Positions 33,059-44,821 of a stretch of DNA of 64,000 nucleotides are shown here, one piece after another. A program made the position numbers and the translations under genes. Within the stretch, counting starts at the first letter, position 1, and each line of letters begins with the position of its first letter. Below the pieces are notes generated by a model. That model was not told the DNA's origin. It saw only the letters and a program-made list of their open reading frames with translations, and did no database searches. The stretch covers positions 1,860,001-1,924,000 of the forward strand of contig JANEZZ010000404.1 of the NCBI GenBank assembly GCA_026122225.1, read 5' to 3'. This DNA comes from Heloderma charlesbogerti (Eukaryota; Chordata; Lepidosauria; Squamata; Helodermatidae).

Positions 33059-35709
33059 TTGCTTAACATCCCTATAAATAGTTTATTGCTAAACCTTTTA
33101 TCCAGGTGATAACAGGACTACAGGAAAACAGCAGGGGTATATCAAGTCTAAGATCTTGCTGCTAATAAAACAACAACAAAAAGGCCCTTTGATCTGTGTG
33201 CTGCAGTTTTCTTCCTGGTTTTTGGATTTCTTGGGTGTAATTTATTCCTTTTCCATTGACAAATGAAATAGAACCTGGAAATAATACTATGGAATTAGAA
33301 AAAGTAGAAGCTTATACCCTCAATTACTTTTATTTTAATTGTTCCCATATGCTGCTTTTCTTCTAAAAGGGTCCCTGAACCAAGAAGTTGCACCCAGCTC
33401 ATACCACAAAGTGATCCATAGGATGCTGTTTTTAAATTATTTTTATTGTGATTTTAACAAAACAAAGCAAAACAAATAGTGAGAAGAAAGAAAAAAGAGA
33501 AGAGAAATGAAACAAAAAACAGGAACCGTGTAGCTACATGTATAGAAATACCAGTTTCCATTCATAGGAATGCTTACCATGGTCACACAATAGCTAAGTC
33601 TTCTGAAATGTTGATCCCAAAGGCTGCATGTTCACATCATTGTCTCTTCACTCTGTGCCTGCAGTGGCTGTCAACAGGTCGAAAGCCTGATGGTGGTGGT
33701 CTTATTGGCATGGAACTGGCTTATTAATTTCCCATAAATGTCTAGTTGGCCTTTTCATTCTTGATCACTGTAATGGTAGCAAAGTCATGTGGAAGATGAT
33801 GAAGAGGGAGGTAGAACTGGTGGTGCTTCAGATTCTGTCTGGGGAGAAGCACAAAAAGGTGTATAGCTGGAGGGAGTGAATGATAGATGGATACTGAAGA
33901 GCTAGAAATCACCTCTGCCTATGTCCTGTTTTCTTTTGTTTAAAGAGGATCTCATGTATATTAAACTGCCCAAATTGTAAGACTTCAGGCAACATGTTGT
34001 ACAAACATGAGGTGGGAATTAGCTTTTATAGACCATGGCCAAAAGCTAAAGAATCTTAATTCCACACACCTGAGGAAGCTTTAGATTGTGCTTCTCTGTC
34101 GTGAGAGCCTTTCCCAGTCTTCAGGGGAAAGACTGCTTATGCACAAGGGACTGCTGCCATATGCCCTCCAGTCCTGAGAATCTTGTGTGCATGAGAGACG
34201 TAACACTCTGTATGCACCGAAAGGAAGTCCATATGCGAATACTGTTTTTACATGGTGTGCTAGGACTATAATCAAGGCTTGAGCCTCAGTTTTTTTAATC
34301 CTGCCATACTCTACCTGCTGAGTAGGTGGAGCTTGGTAGGGATTTCTGCCATTTAAATTTAGTGCAGATGGGATCTTCTGCCCTGTTGCCAGATATGCAC
34401 AGAGAATACTTCCTGAAATGGGATTGAAGTGGAGTTCTCTAATATGGGAAACACCTAATTTCTATAAATGGCTTGTACACTCTACCTTTTGGGAGACATC
34501 TGGAATAAAAGTTAATTTTGTTGTATTTATGGCAAGATCAATCACCCTATTAAAAAATAATGGTTCCCTCTGACTGACCTTGTTGAATGTCAGCTCTGAA
34601 ACTCAGAATGTCTGTCAAAGGATTGGTACGGCATAACTCTCTCTGCTGGTGTATGACGGTCTATTGATTGAAATAACTTTACGTACACGTGGGTCTATAA
34701 CTGGGGTTCTTGTTTTTTGTGCTGAATTTTATTTGATGCCCTTCAGTGTCAGGGAGCTCTGTGGTGTGGAGAGTTGCTCAGAGTGAAGGACTGTCTTGTG
34801 TGAAGAATTCCAGCATCAATGTGCGTGTTGAATGGACCGTTTCTGAAAAATTCCCTTGCCCTCCAGTAGAGATTCAGCTATAACAAAGCTATTGCTGTTG
34901 GTTGCAGTCCACCCTGGAGATTTCATATGCCCATAATGGCTTCTTCAAGCCTTATTGGCTGATCGGTTTTTTGGAAAGGGCATTATTTGGGGAGGGCAGG
35001 CGTGTTTTACCATTCCGGCAGCACTTCATCCGTTATCCAGGGAAGAGATAAAGGATGATGTTAAGCACCCAGGCTTTTATTCTAGCTAAATGAGCAAGAT
35101 AGCTCTGCTTTCCCCCCCTTAGGTATAGCAATTAAGAATTTATATAGCTATTCATTCTAGATAATAATGAACAGAAACTGTTTTCTGAACTCTTGCCCTT
35201 TGCTGTTAGGTAGAAATAAAGGAGAAAGAGTGGCGGTGCCAACATAGCACACATACTTTGGCACGGCTGATGCCGGCAGAGGCAAGGCACTTACGTATTG
35301 ATCAGTGCTGGTACTTTTCACGCCGCCTGAGGCTTCCACTCACATGCGCTCTGACAATGGACTATAAGCCTCTCTGCTTCTTCTCTGCCCCCAGTCTATG
35401 GGTCAATCCACACAGTCATTTTATATATGGCAGTTAATTTTCTAACGTTAACCCATGATAGGGATGTGTGAAACACCCCCACACTGAAAAAATTGATACA
35501 GTTACTTTGTAAAACAAACATTGGAGGTGTTTTTCACTCTGTGCTAAAGAAGACTTTCTTGATCAACTCCCAAATGAACAATGCAGCAGTTCAGTTAATA
35601 TTGCCTCTGTGTGACAACTGCAGATTGGGGTATAACCTTATTTCTAGACAGTGGGCCTGTCAACTGCCAGATGAGCTGTAGCATTCCTCCTTCTCTTTGG
35701 ATAATGCTA
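33058..35709. other. single-copy DNA, no gene seen
   Basis: A T/A-rich segment near 33425-33500 could be an old LINE tail in reverse but is not diagnostic. An isolated TAGGGATGTGTGAAAC at 35459 looks like a lone hAT end. Confidence 0.4.
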
Positions 35710-35717
35710 CTGTACAG

Positions 35718-36429
35718 TAGGGATGTTAGAGAATTCCTCCACGGACTCCCGGAACCCGTGGCGGAACGGAGCAATCCCCCCCGCCACCCTGCGAAATTGT
35801 CCCAGGATGGACCCTACCTGGTGTCGGCCATCCGGTCCGTCCGCTGCCCCTGGTCTGCGGCTGCGACTGGCTGCCCCGGTCTGCGGCTGCCATTTGTGTC
35901 TCTGCGTTAGCCGTGATAGGCTACGTAAGCATTTACGTAGCCTATCACGGCAAAGAGCAGGGACGCAAATGGCGGCCGCTACGCCATTTGCATCCCTGCC
36001 TTTTGCTGTGATAGGCTATGTAAATATATACATAGCCTATCACGGCTAATGCAGGGACGCAAATGGCAGCCGCTATGCCATTTGCATCCCTGCGTTAGCC
36101 GTGATAGGCTACGTATATATTTACGTAGCCTATCACGAAAAGAGCAGGGATGCAAATGGCATAGTGGCTGCCATTTGCGTCCCTGCTCTTTGCCATGATA
36201 AGCTATGTAAATATATACGTAGCCTATCATGGCTAACGTAGGGATGCAAATGGCGGCCGCAGCCCGGCAGCAGACAGAAGTCCAGCTGTGGGCGGGCCTG
36301 GCCAGCGGCTCCACGGACTCACTGCAGAGCGGAGCCAGCCAGGAAGGATTCCGGGGGGTGGGATGGATCGCCTCCTCCCCCCCACGAATGCCCCAGACCG
36401 GAACACGGTAAGTAATTCATACACCCCTA
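35718..36429 (+). mobile_element. palindromic hAT element, copy 2 (712 bp)
   Basis: It starts TAGGGATGTTAGAGAATTC and ends CATACACCCCTA (right TIR with one change), between perfect duplications CTGTACAG (35710-35717; 36430-36437). Four GTGATAGGCTACGT-type palindromes (35911-35950, 36006-36045, about 36092-36136, about 36193-36232) alternate with ATGCAAATGGC / GCCATTTGCAT cassettes. CGGTAAGT lies near the right end (36407). It lacks the AGTCTACGT cassette of the long forms. Confidence 0.9.
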
Positions 36430-36631
36430 CTGTACAGGTAGATGGGGATGGGGGCATGGGATCAATACAGCCTAGAGCTTCCTTCCTCCAACAGGCATAG
36501 AATGGTAAATGCAGCTCCCTGAGGGCTTTTTATAGTGGAACAGTTGGGTGGAATTTTAAAAAAACAACCACCCTAAATCCAATATGGTGGCTCAGTTGTT
36601 CAAGAAACACTGCAGTCCCTCTCATAGCAAC

Positions 36632-36930
36632 AGGGATGGGCAAATCAAACTACTCCCGGTCACATTTACACACATTCATCCATAAGGCCGTTTCATCCTG
36701 TTTCCACATTAATTTGAGAGGGGTTTTTTTTTTAAAAAAAAAAGCATAAAAATTGCATTTAAATACATATTACATATTATTTGCTCTCAAAATACACATT
36801 TTAAAAATGCTTTGTGATAATTATTTTTGAGCCAAGAACTGCATTAGAACATTCAGGAAGCGTGAAAGCTAAATTCTGACCCAGACATTAATCTGGAAAG
36901 TGAGGATCCGGTCAACTCAAACTACTGAAA
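36632..36930 (+). mobile_element. hAT-like MITE fragment
   Basis: It begins CAGGGATGGGCAAATCAAAC. The interior has degenerate ATACACATTTTAAAAATGC-type units like the MITEs at 7719 and 11481. The right end is uncertain (GAAACATCTCTAC). Confidence 0.35.
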
Positions 36931-37505
36931 CATCTCTACATGCTGCTGTATCCTGGTGTACAATTGGAGGACAGTCAATGTGCCAACCAGTATCCCTCAG
37001 GAGAAACCTCCAAATTTGCTTTGAATTTCACTTTAGGTGAAATCCATCAACCATCTAGGAACACCCCAACACCAACACCAGTGTTGCTAATCTCATCAAA
37101 ACTCTCTTGGCTTCTCTTGGGGTTCCCCATCCAAAGCATATCTCAAAGTTGCCTGGAATTTCACGTTAGGCAAAACATTGGTAGGCAGAAACTGTACTTC
37201 TGACGCTTTTGACATCTTGAACCAGTCTCAAAAATGCTTTAATAACTCAGCTCCAACTGTATAGTCAAATACACTTTTTAAAAAAACAAAATGTAATATT
37301 GCTTGTATAGGAACAGATCCTTAAGATGAATTATTATTTTGCTAGCGAAAGTGCATTTCATGCAATTAAGTGTAAATGCTATTTTGCAGTATTACATAAT
37401 AGATGTACGATAATCATTATCTGGTTTACCTCAATTATTTCTCATTATGTGGTTTGTATCAATGGGGTAAGCAGCTCCAATTATAGTCCCATTTTACTTA
37501 AACAG

Positions 37506-37578
37506 ATACTGTTTGCTATCAATTTGCAGTCCACTTTGCCCTTCACAAAGTAGACTGCAAATTGATAGCAAACAGTAT
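37506..37578. repeat. 33-bp-arm hairpin at a retroposon 5' junction
   Basis: Arm 37506-37538 is the reverse complement of 37546-37578 with one mismatch in 33, around a 7-nt loop CCCTTCA. The right arm lies just inside the insertion and the left arm is genomic flank. Confidence 0.9.
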
Positions 37579-37785
37579 AAGCAAGAAATTGCAAGTATAT
37601 AAATAGGTACCGCTTCGGCAGGAAAGGTAACAGCATTCCGTGCACCTCGGTGTTCAGTCGTGCCGGCCACATGACCACGGAAGCGTCTTCAGACAGCGCT
37701 GTCTCTTCGGCCTAGAAATGGAGATGAGCACCACACCCTAGAGTCGGACACGACTGGTTGGGGATAGCTTTACCTTTTACCTTTT
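37550..37785 (+). repeat. RTE-like retroposon 3' end with 15-bp target duplication
   Basis: The flanks are identical: TTTGCCCTTCACAAA at 37535-37549 and 37786-37800. The insert starts with the inverted flank copy, then has a body with GTACCGCTTCGGCAGGAAAG, GCCGGCCACATGACCACGG and GAGTCGGACACGACTGG. It ends in TTTACCTTTTACC. The body matches a repeat I associate with squamate RTE/BovB-type 3' ends; the family name is from memory and tentative. Confidence 0.65.
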
Positions 37786-37800
37786 TTTGCCCTTCACAAA

Positions 37801-40407
37801 ATATTCTGACATTGGAAATCTTTCTCATTAGAATCAAAAATGGATACTCTGTGGGATAGGTATGCCTAACCTATTTTGCTATTACAAAGACATAGCTCAC
37901 CGGGCAGGAATGTTTCACAACAAGACAAGGGAGAAATAGCGGTTAATGTCATTATGTATCAGTTGCCTGCTCCAAGATTTTCATTAACTAAGCAACATAA
38001 AGAGAGTTAAGTAAAGCAGTTCTGTGTACTTCATTGGTACCTACCAATGCACATCTTGCTGCTTTGAGCATCATTTTTGGTGGAAAGGCGGGATTAATAA
38101 ATAAATAATAAACATAATTTAAGTTAGCATACATAGGATTGCATCTAATAAGTGTTCAAAACTGTTAATAGACTCTTTATCAGCCATCTCAATAATTTTA
38201 TTTGCTGCTGTGTGACTGGTCAGATGCTCTGGTTTCACTGTGTTGTCAACCTAGTAAGATGCAGGGGATTCTAGGTAGCTTTGTCAGTTTCTCCTTGGTA
38301 GAAGCTTGCACTGATGTGCCATGGGGGACAACAAGGAGCTGGGAGTTGGGATCCTTTCGCTCCTTGGCACTTTTTCACAAGGGCTAACCCATGAGGCAAA
38401 CTGTTTAACTAGGACTGAGCTGGCCAAAAATAATGATTGCACCAAATGCTCTTTCTGGCTCTCGTTCTACAAGGAGTACGTACACACTGACTGCCAGCCA
38501 CATTTCATGGGCTCAGAGTAGGTAGTGCCAGTGTCATCAAAAATGGCAGGCCTACTGTTCTAAGAGGGTCACAGTTTAAGCAGGTAATAAAAACTGCTTT
38601 GGGCAATGAGTAGTAACAGACCCGATTCTAGATTTCTTACTGTGCTGGGTAGGGGAAGTGTGGAACAAAGACAACCAGAAGCTTGTTGGTGGTGATGAAA
38701 TTCAATGAGCATGACAGTATGTATTGCAAGCTAGCTTTGAAACTTCCCTAGGTTTCAAAAGCAGCTTGCCATACAACTGTTCGAGAAGCCCAAAGCAGCT
38801 TTGGGTGTAGGGTGCAAGCCGCGTTATCCTTTGGATCCTGGCCCTAATCCATTTTGTAAACCTTACTTTTGAAAATTGGATCTGACAAGTCCCGCACTCT
38901 GTTTTCCGCTGGCCTGTCTTTGCTCCCTCTACAGTCAGTCTTATTGCTAGAACTCACTAATTTGTATCATAACAAGTCTGGAGGATTCAATTTGGGAAGC
39001 GCCAGAGCCACGGACAAGGCTTTGGCTTTTATTTGTTAAGGGCGGATGCGCTGCTTCGTAGCATCAGGTTTCATCGGCGCAAACTGCTGCCGAGGGTGTC
39101 AGTTCCGTTATTGTTTTCTTCTCCTCCCAACAGGAAATCAATGGTGTCAGGAATGCTAGGATCATTCTGCAGTTTGCAATCAATGAACTCTGATTAAAGC
39201 AGTTGTGTCTGTTGGGTAAATTTGCTGCATCATAATTAGAATTATTAATTAAAATAGGAAATCAATTGACACAAATTAAGCCACGAAGAAATTTTGTTTT
39301 ATTCCTTTGACACTGTTGTCTCTAGAGGCCCTGATAACTGTGACAACTATGGATGTGACTACGGCCAGATGTCATTTTAAAAAAAGAAAAAGAGATGACG
39401 CCAATGTTCAGTTCTGTTTTGTTTTTAATGTTTAGGCACAGAGCCACTGGTCCAACATCTGACCAAACGCTGCTGATTAAATACTGTATCTGCCAACACA
39501 CCCAAAAAGTTAAAAGTACAAAAATTAAGGCTAGAAGCTTTAATTGATTTAACTGTGAAATTTATCAGCTAAAGCTTTAGATTATTGGTGGACCGATTTC
39601 AATGGAAGGGGCAAACTTTAAGTGTTGGGGATTCATGTTAAGAACCTCCTTGTTTTATTTTGAAGGTTATTTTGTTTTTTGGCATGTTACTGAAATAGAG
39701 AATGAAAATGAGTTTATGAAATATAGCCTTTTCATCTAACTATGAGCTTTTGTTTCTTAAATCGTAAGATACTTTAGAAATTGTAAGGTACCTCAAAAAA
39801 ATACCTTATTAAGGTGTTGGCGTTAGGCAAAAGTGCTGAGTGCTGGCATGTGTTTCTACAATGCACACAAAGTTAAAAAGAGTCTTTTTCCCTTTTGGAA
39901 GGAGAGCAAAACCTGACCTGCAGCAGCAATAGTGAGAGGCAGAGTGGAAGATGGTGGGTGGCCAGACTGATGAGTGGGTGACTGGACCCTCAATACTTAG
40001 TTGGACTTCCATTTTACCTAGAAATTAACATTAACTTTGGCAACTTCTTGAAAAATGATGATTCCCACGCCCTCCCGAATTCTAATTGATGTAGAAATTG
40101 TCATTTATAATTCAAATGTTCAGGGCCGTATGTGTGAGATGAATGACCATGAGCTTTTATGGAAAACGTGAACAGCAAGATTTAAAGGATCAAGCTCACA
40201 ACTATTCCACAGAGAGAGGCTTTATGGCTCTTTCCTATATTAAAATATTATGGCTGTCCTTACTGCCATTTAGTGCTTTCCAGCCCTCTGATGTGGTATT
40301 TTATTAGCCTGCTTTGTAATGGATATCATACACCTTGAACAACTTGGCACTTTGTCTGAGGTTTTGACCCTCTCAATGTGTGGGTGTGTTTCCAATGAAT
40401 GACTTTA
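37801..40407. other. mostly single-copy DNA
   Basis: A small LINE tail (GGTGGAAAGGCGGGATTAAT plus TAAA units) lies at 38078-38112. No exon recognised. See the candidate element at 39100-39340. Confidence 0.4.
39100..39340. promoter_or_regulatory. candidate conserved non-coding element
   Basis: Repeat-free block dense in homeodomain-type cores (CATAATTAGAATTATTAATT near 39229), plus GCAATCAATGAACT, CTGATTAAAGC and AATCAATTGACAC. Resembles vertebrate enhancer sequence. Not testable here. Confidence 0.25.
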
Positions 40408-40415
40408 GTGTAGAA

Positions 40416-40872
40416 CTGGGGTCTCCAATGTGGTGACTGTGGGCATCAATGTGCCCATGGACACCTCCCTTAGCACCTGTCAGCTCCCTGCCCCTCCTGC
40501 TTTGTATTTTATTTAATTTATTTAATTCTTTTTTTATCCGGGAGACTGGCATGCTGCAAAGGAAAGTGCTGCCCTCTAGCACCATCTTTATTACCAAAGT
40601 GCCGCCCTCTAGCACCATCTCAAAAGAGTGGTTTTGTGTTTTTGAGCTGAGACCTTACCTCTGCTTTGTCCTTAGGTTCTTGGACAAATTACTTTTCCTT
40701 CAGCCTCACCAGTTTGCCTTCAGGGAAATGAGTGTTTTGTGACCGACCATGCCCACAGTAGCCATTTTATGAATGGGCACGCCCACCATGGGAGCCATTT
40801 TGTGAGAGCACCCACAACACTGTCTCAAAATTCCAAATGTGCCCACTGACCCACAAAGGTTGGAGACCCCAG
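40416..40872. mobile_element. non-autonomous hAT, 457 bp
   Basis: A 13-bp inverted repeat, CTGGGGTCTCCAA and TTGGAGACCCCAG, is flanked by GTGTAGAA (40408-40415) and GTTTAGAA (40873-40880), 7 of 8 identical. Inside is a direct repeat, CTGCCCTCTAGCACCATCTT / CCGCCCTCTAGCACCATCTC (about 40569 and 40601). No transposase. Confidence 0.85.
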
Positions 40873-41029
40873 GTTTAGAATGTAATAACTATCCAGTGGT
40901 CCATTCCAATGGTTTTGAAATTGTTTTCCCCAAGTCCCCATTTCAAAATGTCCCTGAAGGAACTTCTGCTTCCATATCAACTTATCTGTGTGCTACTGAG
41001 ATAATAATCTTCAGAGTCCCATATCCAGG

Positions 41030-41600
41030 CACCATCTGAGGCAAGGCTGCTGGTGACTGGAGAAAGAGCCTTCTCTGTTCCTGAAAATCTCTCCTCAGGG
41101 AAATTCTCCTACTGTCTACCTTGAGATGTCTTTGGCCCCAGATAGACAATTTTAAGTTAACAGGCTTTAACATCTCATGCATGTTTTTTAAATAACAGAG
41201 AGCCAGCCTGGTGTAGTGGTGAGAGTGTTGGACTGGGAGTTGGGAGATCCGGGTTCTAGTCTCCACTTGCCCATGGAAGCTCACTGGGTGACTTTGGGCC
41301 AGTCACAGATTCTCAGCCCAACTTACCTCACAGGGTTGTTGTTGTGAAGATAAAATGAAGAGGAGGGGGAGGATACTGTAAACCACCTTGGGTTCCTTGC
41401 AAGAGGAAAAAAGGTGGGATATAAATGCAATAAATAAATAAATAAATAAATAAATATCCAATTCTTTTACTGCTGCTTTCATTCTGCTATTTTATTGATT
41501 GGTTGTGTTTTATTGGATTCTAATAATTTGGGTTTTTTTTATCTTGTGAACCACCCTGGAAATTGTATATTGAATGATGGTTAATAAAAATGGCAGTAAA
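41030..41600 (+). repeat. L2-type LINE 3' end interrupted by a SINE
   Basis: Bases 41030-41198 resemble the pol C-terminus (frame with '...ERAFSV...'). Bases 41456-41600 continue with a 3' UTR ending CTTGTGAACCACCCTGGAAA ... GGTTAATAAAAATGGC. The tRNA SINE at 41199-41455 sits between them. Confidence 0.6.
41199..41455 (+). repeat. tRNA-headed SINE, full length (copy 1)
   Basis: AGAGCCAGCCTGGTGTAGTG (A-box TGGTGTAGTGG) leads to B-box GGGTTCTAGTCTCC, then CTCACTGGGTGACTTTGGGC and CACAGGGTTGTTGTTGTGAA. It ends GGTGGGATATAAATGCAAT plus (AAAT)n. It is inserted within a LINE 3' end. Confidence 0.9.
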
Positions 41601-41849
41601 CTTCAGGGGAAAAAGATTTTTTTTGTTTTTGAAGTATCAAAAATATATAATGGACTGTGTCTCCAGGCCTAAAATTGGCTCAACTATTATTATTTGATGG
41701 TGGTCCGTGTTAAGTATTAGTTTCACAAATTGCTTTTCATATTCGTATTAGTGGTAGCTTGACAGAAAATAGCCAAAAGTTGGAAAGCTTCTGACCAACT
41801 CACTGTTGAACTATGGTATCAAAGAGTGAGGCACATAGCCATGTTAGAG
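41601..41849. other. spacer, no feature seen
   Basis: Short non-repetitive DNA between two SINEs. Confidence 0.4.
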
Positions 41850-42098
41850 AGAGCCAGCATGGTGTAGTGGCTAGAGTGTTGGACTGGGAGCTGGGAGATC
41901 CGGGTTCTAGTCCCCACTCGGCCATGGAAGCTCACTGGGTGATTTTGGGCCAGTCACAGACTCTCAGCCCAAACTACCTGACAGGGTTGTTGTTGTGAGG
42001 AAAAAATGGAGAGAAGGAGGAGGAGAATGTAAGCTGCCTTGGGTTCCTTGCAAGAGGAAAAAAGGCGGGATATAAATGTAATAAATAAATAAATAAAA
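41850..42098 (+). repeat. tRNA-headed SINE, full length (copy 2)
   Basis: Same structure and orientation as the copy about 650 bp upstream, with a close sequence match. A-box TGGTGTAGTGG, B-box GGGTTCTAGTCCCC, 3' end GGCGGGATATAAATGTAAT plus (AAAT)n. Confidence 0.9.
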
Positions 42099-42418
42099 AC
42101 GTTAATTAACTCAGAACCTCAAAAGATCAGACACTAATTTCATATAACATGGCCTCCTTTTGTTTAATCCGTCAACAACCTTGTCTCTCAAATGCACCCA
42201 TTGAGCTGAGACCTTACTCAGTGGCCTTTGGGCCTTGCAGTACAGAACAGTAGAACAGTGCTGTAAGATGATCCCCAGCAAATATGTATCTCTTCATTCA
42301 TCAGTCCTCCTATACCTCTGTTTTATAATAACACTCATTATTATTTGGGGAAGAAATGCTGTGTGGTGCTGGTGGTGGTGATAATGATGATTTACCCCAG
42401 GGATGCAGAGCCCCACGG
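42099..42418. other. no feature seen
   Basis: Non-repetitive DNA. Confidence 0.4.
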
Positions 42419-42632
42419 GAGGCTGATGGCTCTGATTTTTGTGGGGCTGTGAATCCATTCTGGGTTTCAGTCAGAACCAGCCAGAACTCTAAAGGAGCTG
42501 TCCAAAGTGCAGAGCCCTATCCCCAAAACAGGTTCACTGCTTTGGATAGCTCCTTTAGCGTTCTGGCTGGTTCTGACTGAAACCCAGAATGGATTCATAG
42601 CCCCGCTGAATCGGAGCCACCAGCTCCATCAC
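42419..42632. mobile_element. foldback element (second copy of the 22346 family)
   Basis: Left GTGAATCCATTCTGGGTTTC is the inverse of right GAAACCCAGAATGGATTCAT. Arms of about 95 bp meet near 42525. The central phrase GAGCCCTATCCCCAAAAC is shared with 22346-22640 (GGGCCCTATCCCCAAAATGG). Non-coding. Confidence 0.8.
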
Positions 42633-42639
42633 AGAACCC

Positions 42640-43072
42640 CTTTCATCCTGAGGGCCGAATACCATTTTGGATAAGCTTTCGGGGGCCACATTCCAGTGGT
42701 GGGAGAGGCTGAAGGCAAAAGGGGCAGGTCCAAAACACTGTTGTTGTTGTTGTTGTTGTTATGGTTGGAATGATTATTATTATAAGATTTATATTTGTTC
42801 CATATCTTTTATCCATTTGCAAGGAACGCAAGGTGGCTTACAGTGTCCCTCCTCCTCTCCATAAGCTCTTACGGCCACTAACAAAGCCTTGGGAAAGGCA
42901 TTCCAATGTTTAGAATGTGGAAAAAACTGCAGAAAAGCTGGGAAACCACCAAACGACTAGTGATTGGGGGAGTCAGTGGGGCCAAGGGAAGGGGGCATGG
43001 CCATCTGGAGGACCCTGGAGGGCTGGATTTGGCCCTTGAGCCTCAGGTTCTGCACCCCTGATTTACCCTACC
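42640..43072. repeat. decayed composite of hAT-like and LINE/SINE tail pieces
   Basis: The right end GGATTTGGCCC...CAGGTTCTGCACCCCTGA resembles the chimeric insert at 18981-19125. In the middle are a (GTT)n run (42739-42762) and an inverted LINE/SINE-like tail (about 42770-42870). Boundaries are uncertain. Confidence 0.4.
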
Positions 43073-43784
43073 CACATGGTAGAACCTGCAACCCCAGTAA
43101 CACATTCTAACTGTAAAAACGACCTTTAAGCCCACTGAGCCATACAATCCTAGACACACTCTAGAACTGGAGAGTTCTGTAGGCTCCTAACTTCTGTTTG
43201 CCTTGTAAGCTCATACGGTTGATTCTGGCTTTTTTCTGGTTAACCAGTCACTAGCTGCACACATTTATCCAATTTAAAGGAGGTGACGATATCTTCAGTG
43301 CAAACCCTGAGACAGGCTGAGAAGTTGGCATGTAAACTGGGAAGTGGATATATTTTAAAACCTGCATTCTGACATGTTGAAATGGCTAAATCATAGGCTG
43401 GGTGAGCACTTCAGTGGCAAGTGAGAACATATGGTGAGCAAAGAAAGCGAGATCTTTCAGGAGTATTGGATCACAAGTGTTCAGTGCCTTAAAATTAATC
43501 TGCAGAGATTTGGCGGCACATGAGGATTTTATACTGAGCAAGTGTAAACAGCGTAAAATGTGTCTGATCAGTTGGAGCAGGCAGAGGGACAGAGGCAGCT
43601 ACATTCTGAACAGAATGAGTCTCACAAGGGATGTAATTTGTAATGTTCCTGGCAGGAGGAAAGTTGCAAAAAATTCATTAAGCCTTGAGAAAATGAAGAC
43701 TTTTACGGTTCCAAATGATTTGTACTCAGTAAGAGAGCCACCCTCAATGTGCTTAGTAATTGTTGGGTAGTTTGAGTTCTTGGG
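43073..43784. other. no feature seen
   Basis: No recognised repeat. A 97-codon frame has no domain. Confidence 0.4.
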
Positions 43785-44360
43785 CATAATTCAAGATGCT
43801 AGTTATTACCTACAAAATCCTAAATGCTTAAGCCCAGAAGGACCCATACCATCCTGCCCACACCCCTAGATCTGATGGAGAGATCCTTCTTTGCATCCCA
43901 GTGTAGACAGAGGCTGTGTTTACTGGGATGTTTGGGGGAGCCTTTTGTGTGGCTGCACCCCAGTTGTGGAATTTCCGTGAGAGATTTGTCTGGCCCCTTC
44001 TTTTCTGATTTTCCTGCCATCTGACCAAGCCAGTGTTCTTTAGGTGAGCTCTTCAGCAGACTACGTCAGGGTTTTTTTTTTGTTACCTCCAGTTTTTAAT
44101 TTGTTGCACTGTTTCCAGTCTATGAAAGCTTATGGCATTAAAAAAACATGTTAGACCTTTAAAGTGCCACAAAACTCTCTGTCGTTTTTGCTGCAACAGA
44201 CTAGCACGGTTACCCCTCTGGAATGGTTTCTCTTATGCTTTTAAAAATAACTGTATTGTAGGGTTTTGTGTTTGGAGTTTTATGAAGTATTGGTAGCCAC
44301 CTTGAGTGCTTTGCTTTTTAGCATAAAGAGGGATATACATTATCTTAAATGACTAAATAT
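43785..44360 (+). pseudogene. L2-type LINE pol C-terminus and 3' UTR
   Basis: Decayed frames read YKILNA near the start and CVAAPQLWNF near 43955, corresponding to the YKxLNG...VAAPxLWNSLP region of L2-type pol. The 3' UTR ends TTGGTAGCCACCTTGAGTGC ... AGAGGGATATAC. 5'-truncated and frameshifted. Confidence 0.65.
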
Positions 44361-44820
44361 TTTATCAACAAATGTGCAAATTGGGATTAGGTAGCAATTC
44401 CAAGCAGAATCAGTTCTGGCCATTTAACAATGCACTAGTCTGTTTCCCGAGCTTCAGGGTCTAGCATTTAATGTAAACATTTTTCCTACCTGAAGCTTTT
44501 TCTTGTGGTGCCTACAGACTACCCTGAGACAGGGAAACACTCTCATCATGGGATAGCTTAGTCATCTGTATCATAGTGGCAAGTGCACCTGATGTATAAT
44601 TAAAGGCTTAGCTATGTAGTCTATCTCTTTTTTTTCCATAAAAATCCAATATATCCCATTTGACTGACAGCCAAAGCTGCTTTTAAGGACTCCTTGCTCC
44701 AAGGTAACAATTTCCAATTAACTTGAATTGTGGCCCCCAGAATGAATTGTTAAAAGACCAATGAAAAGACAGTGTAGGAAGAAAAGCTAAAACAGATTTA
44801 TCAGGATTGTAACCATATGA
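44361..44820. other. no feature seen
   Basis: Non-repetitive DNA without a gene. Confidence 0.4.
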
Positions 44821-44821
44821 T

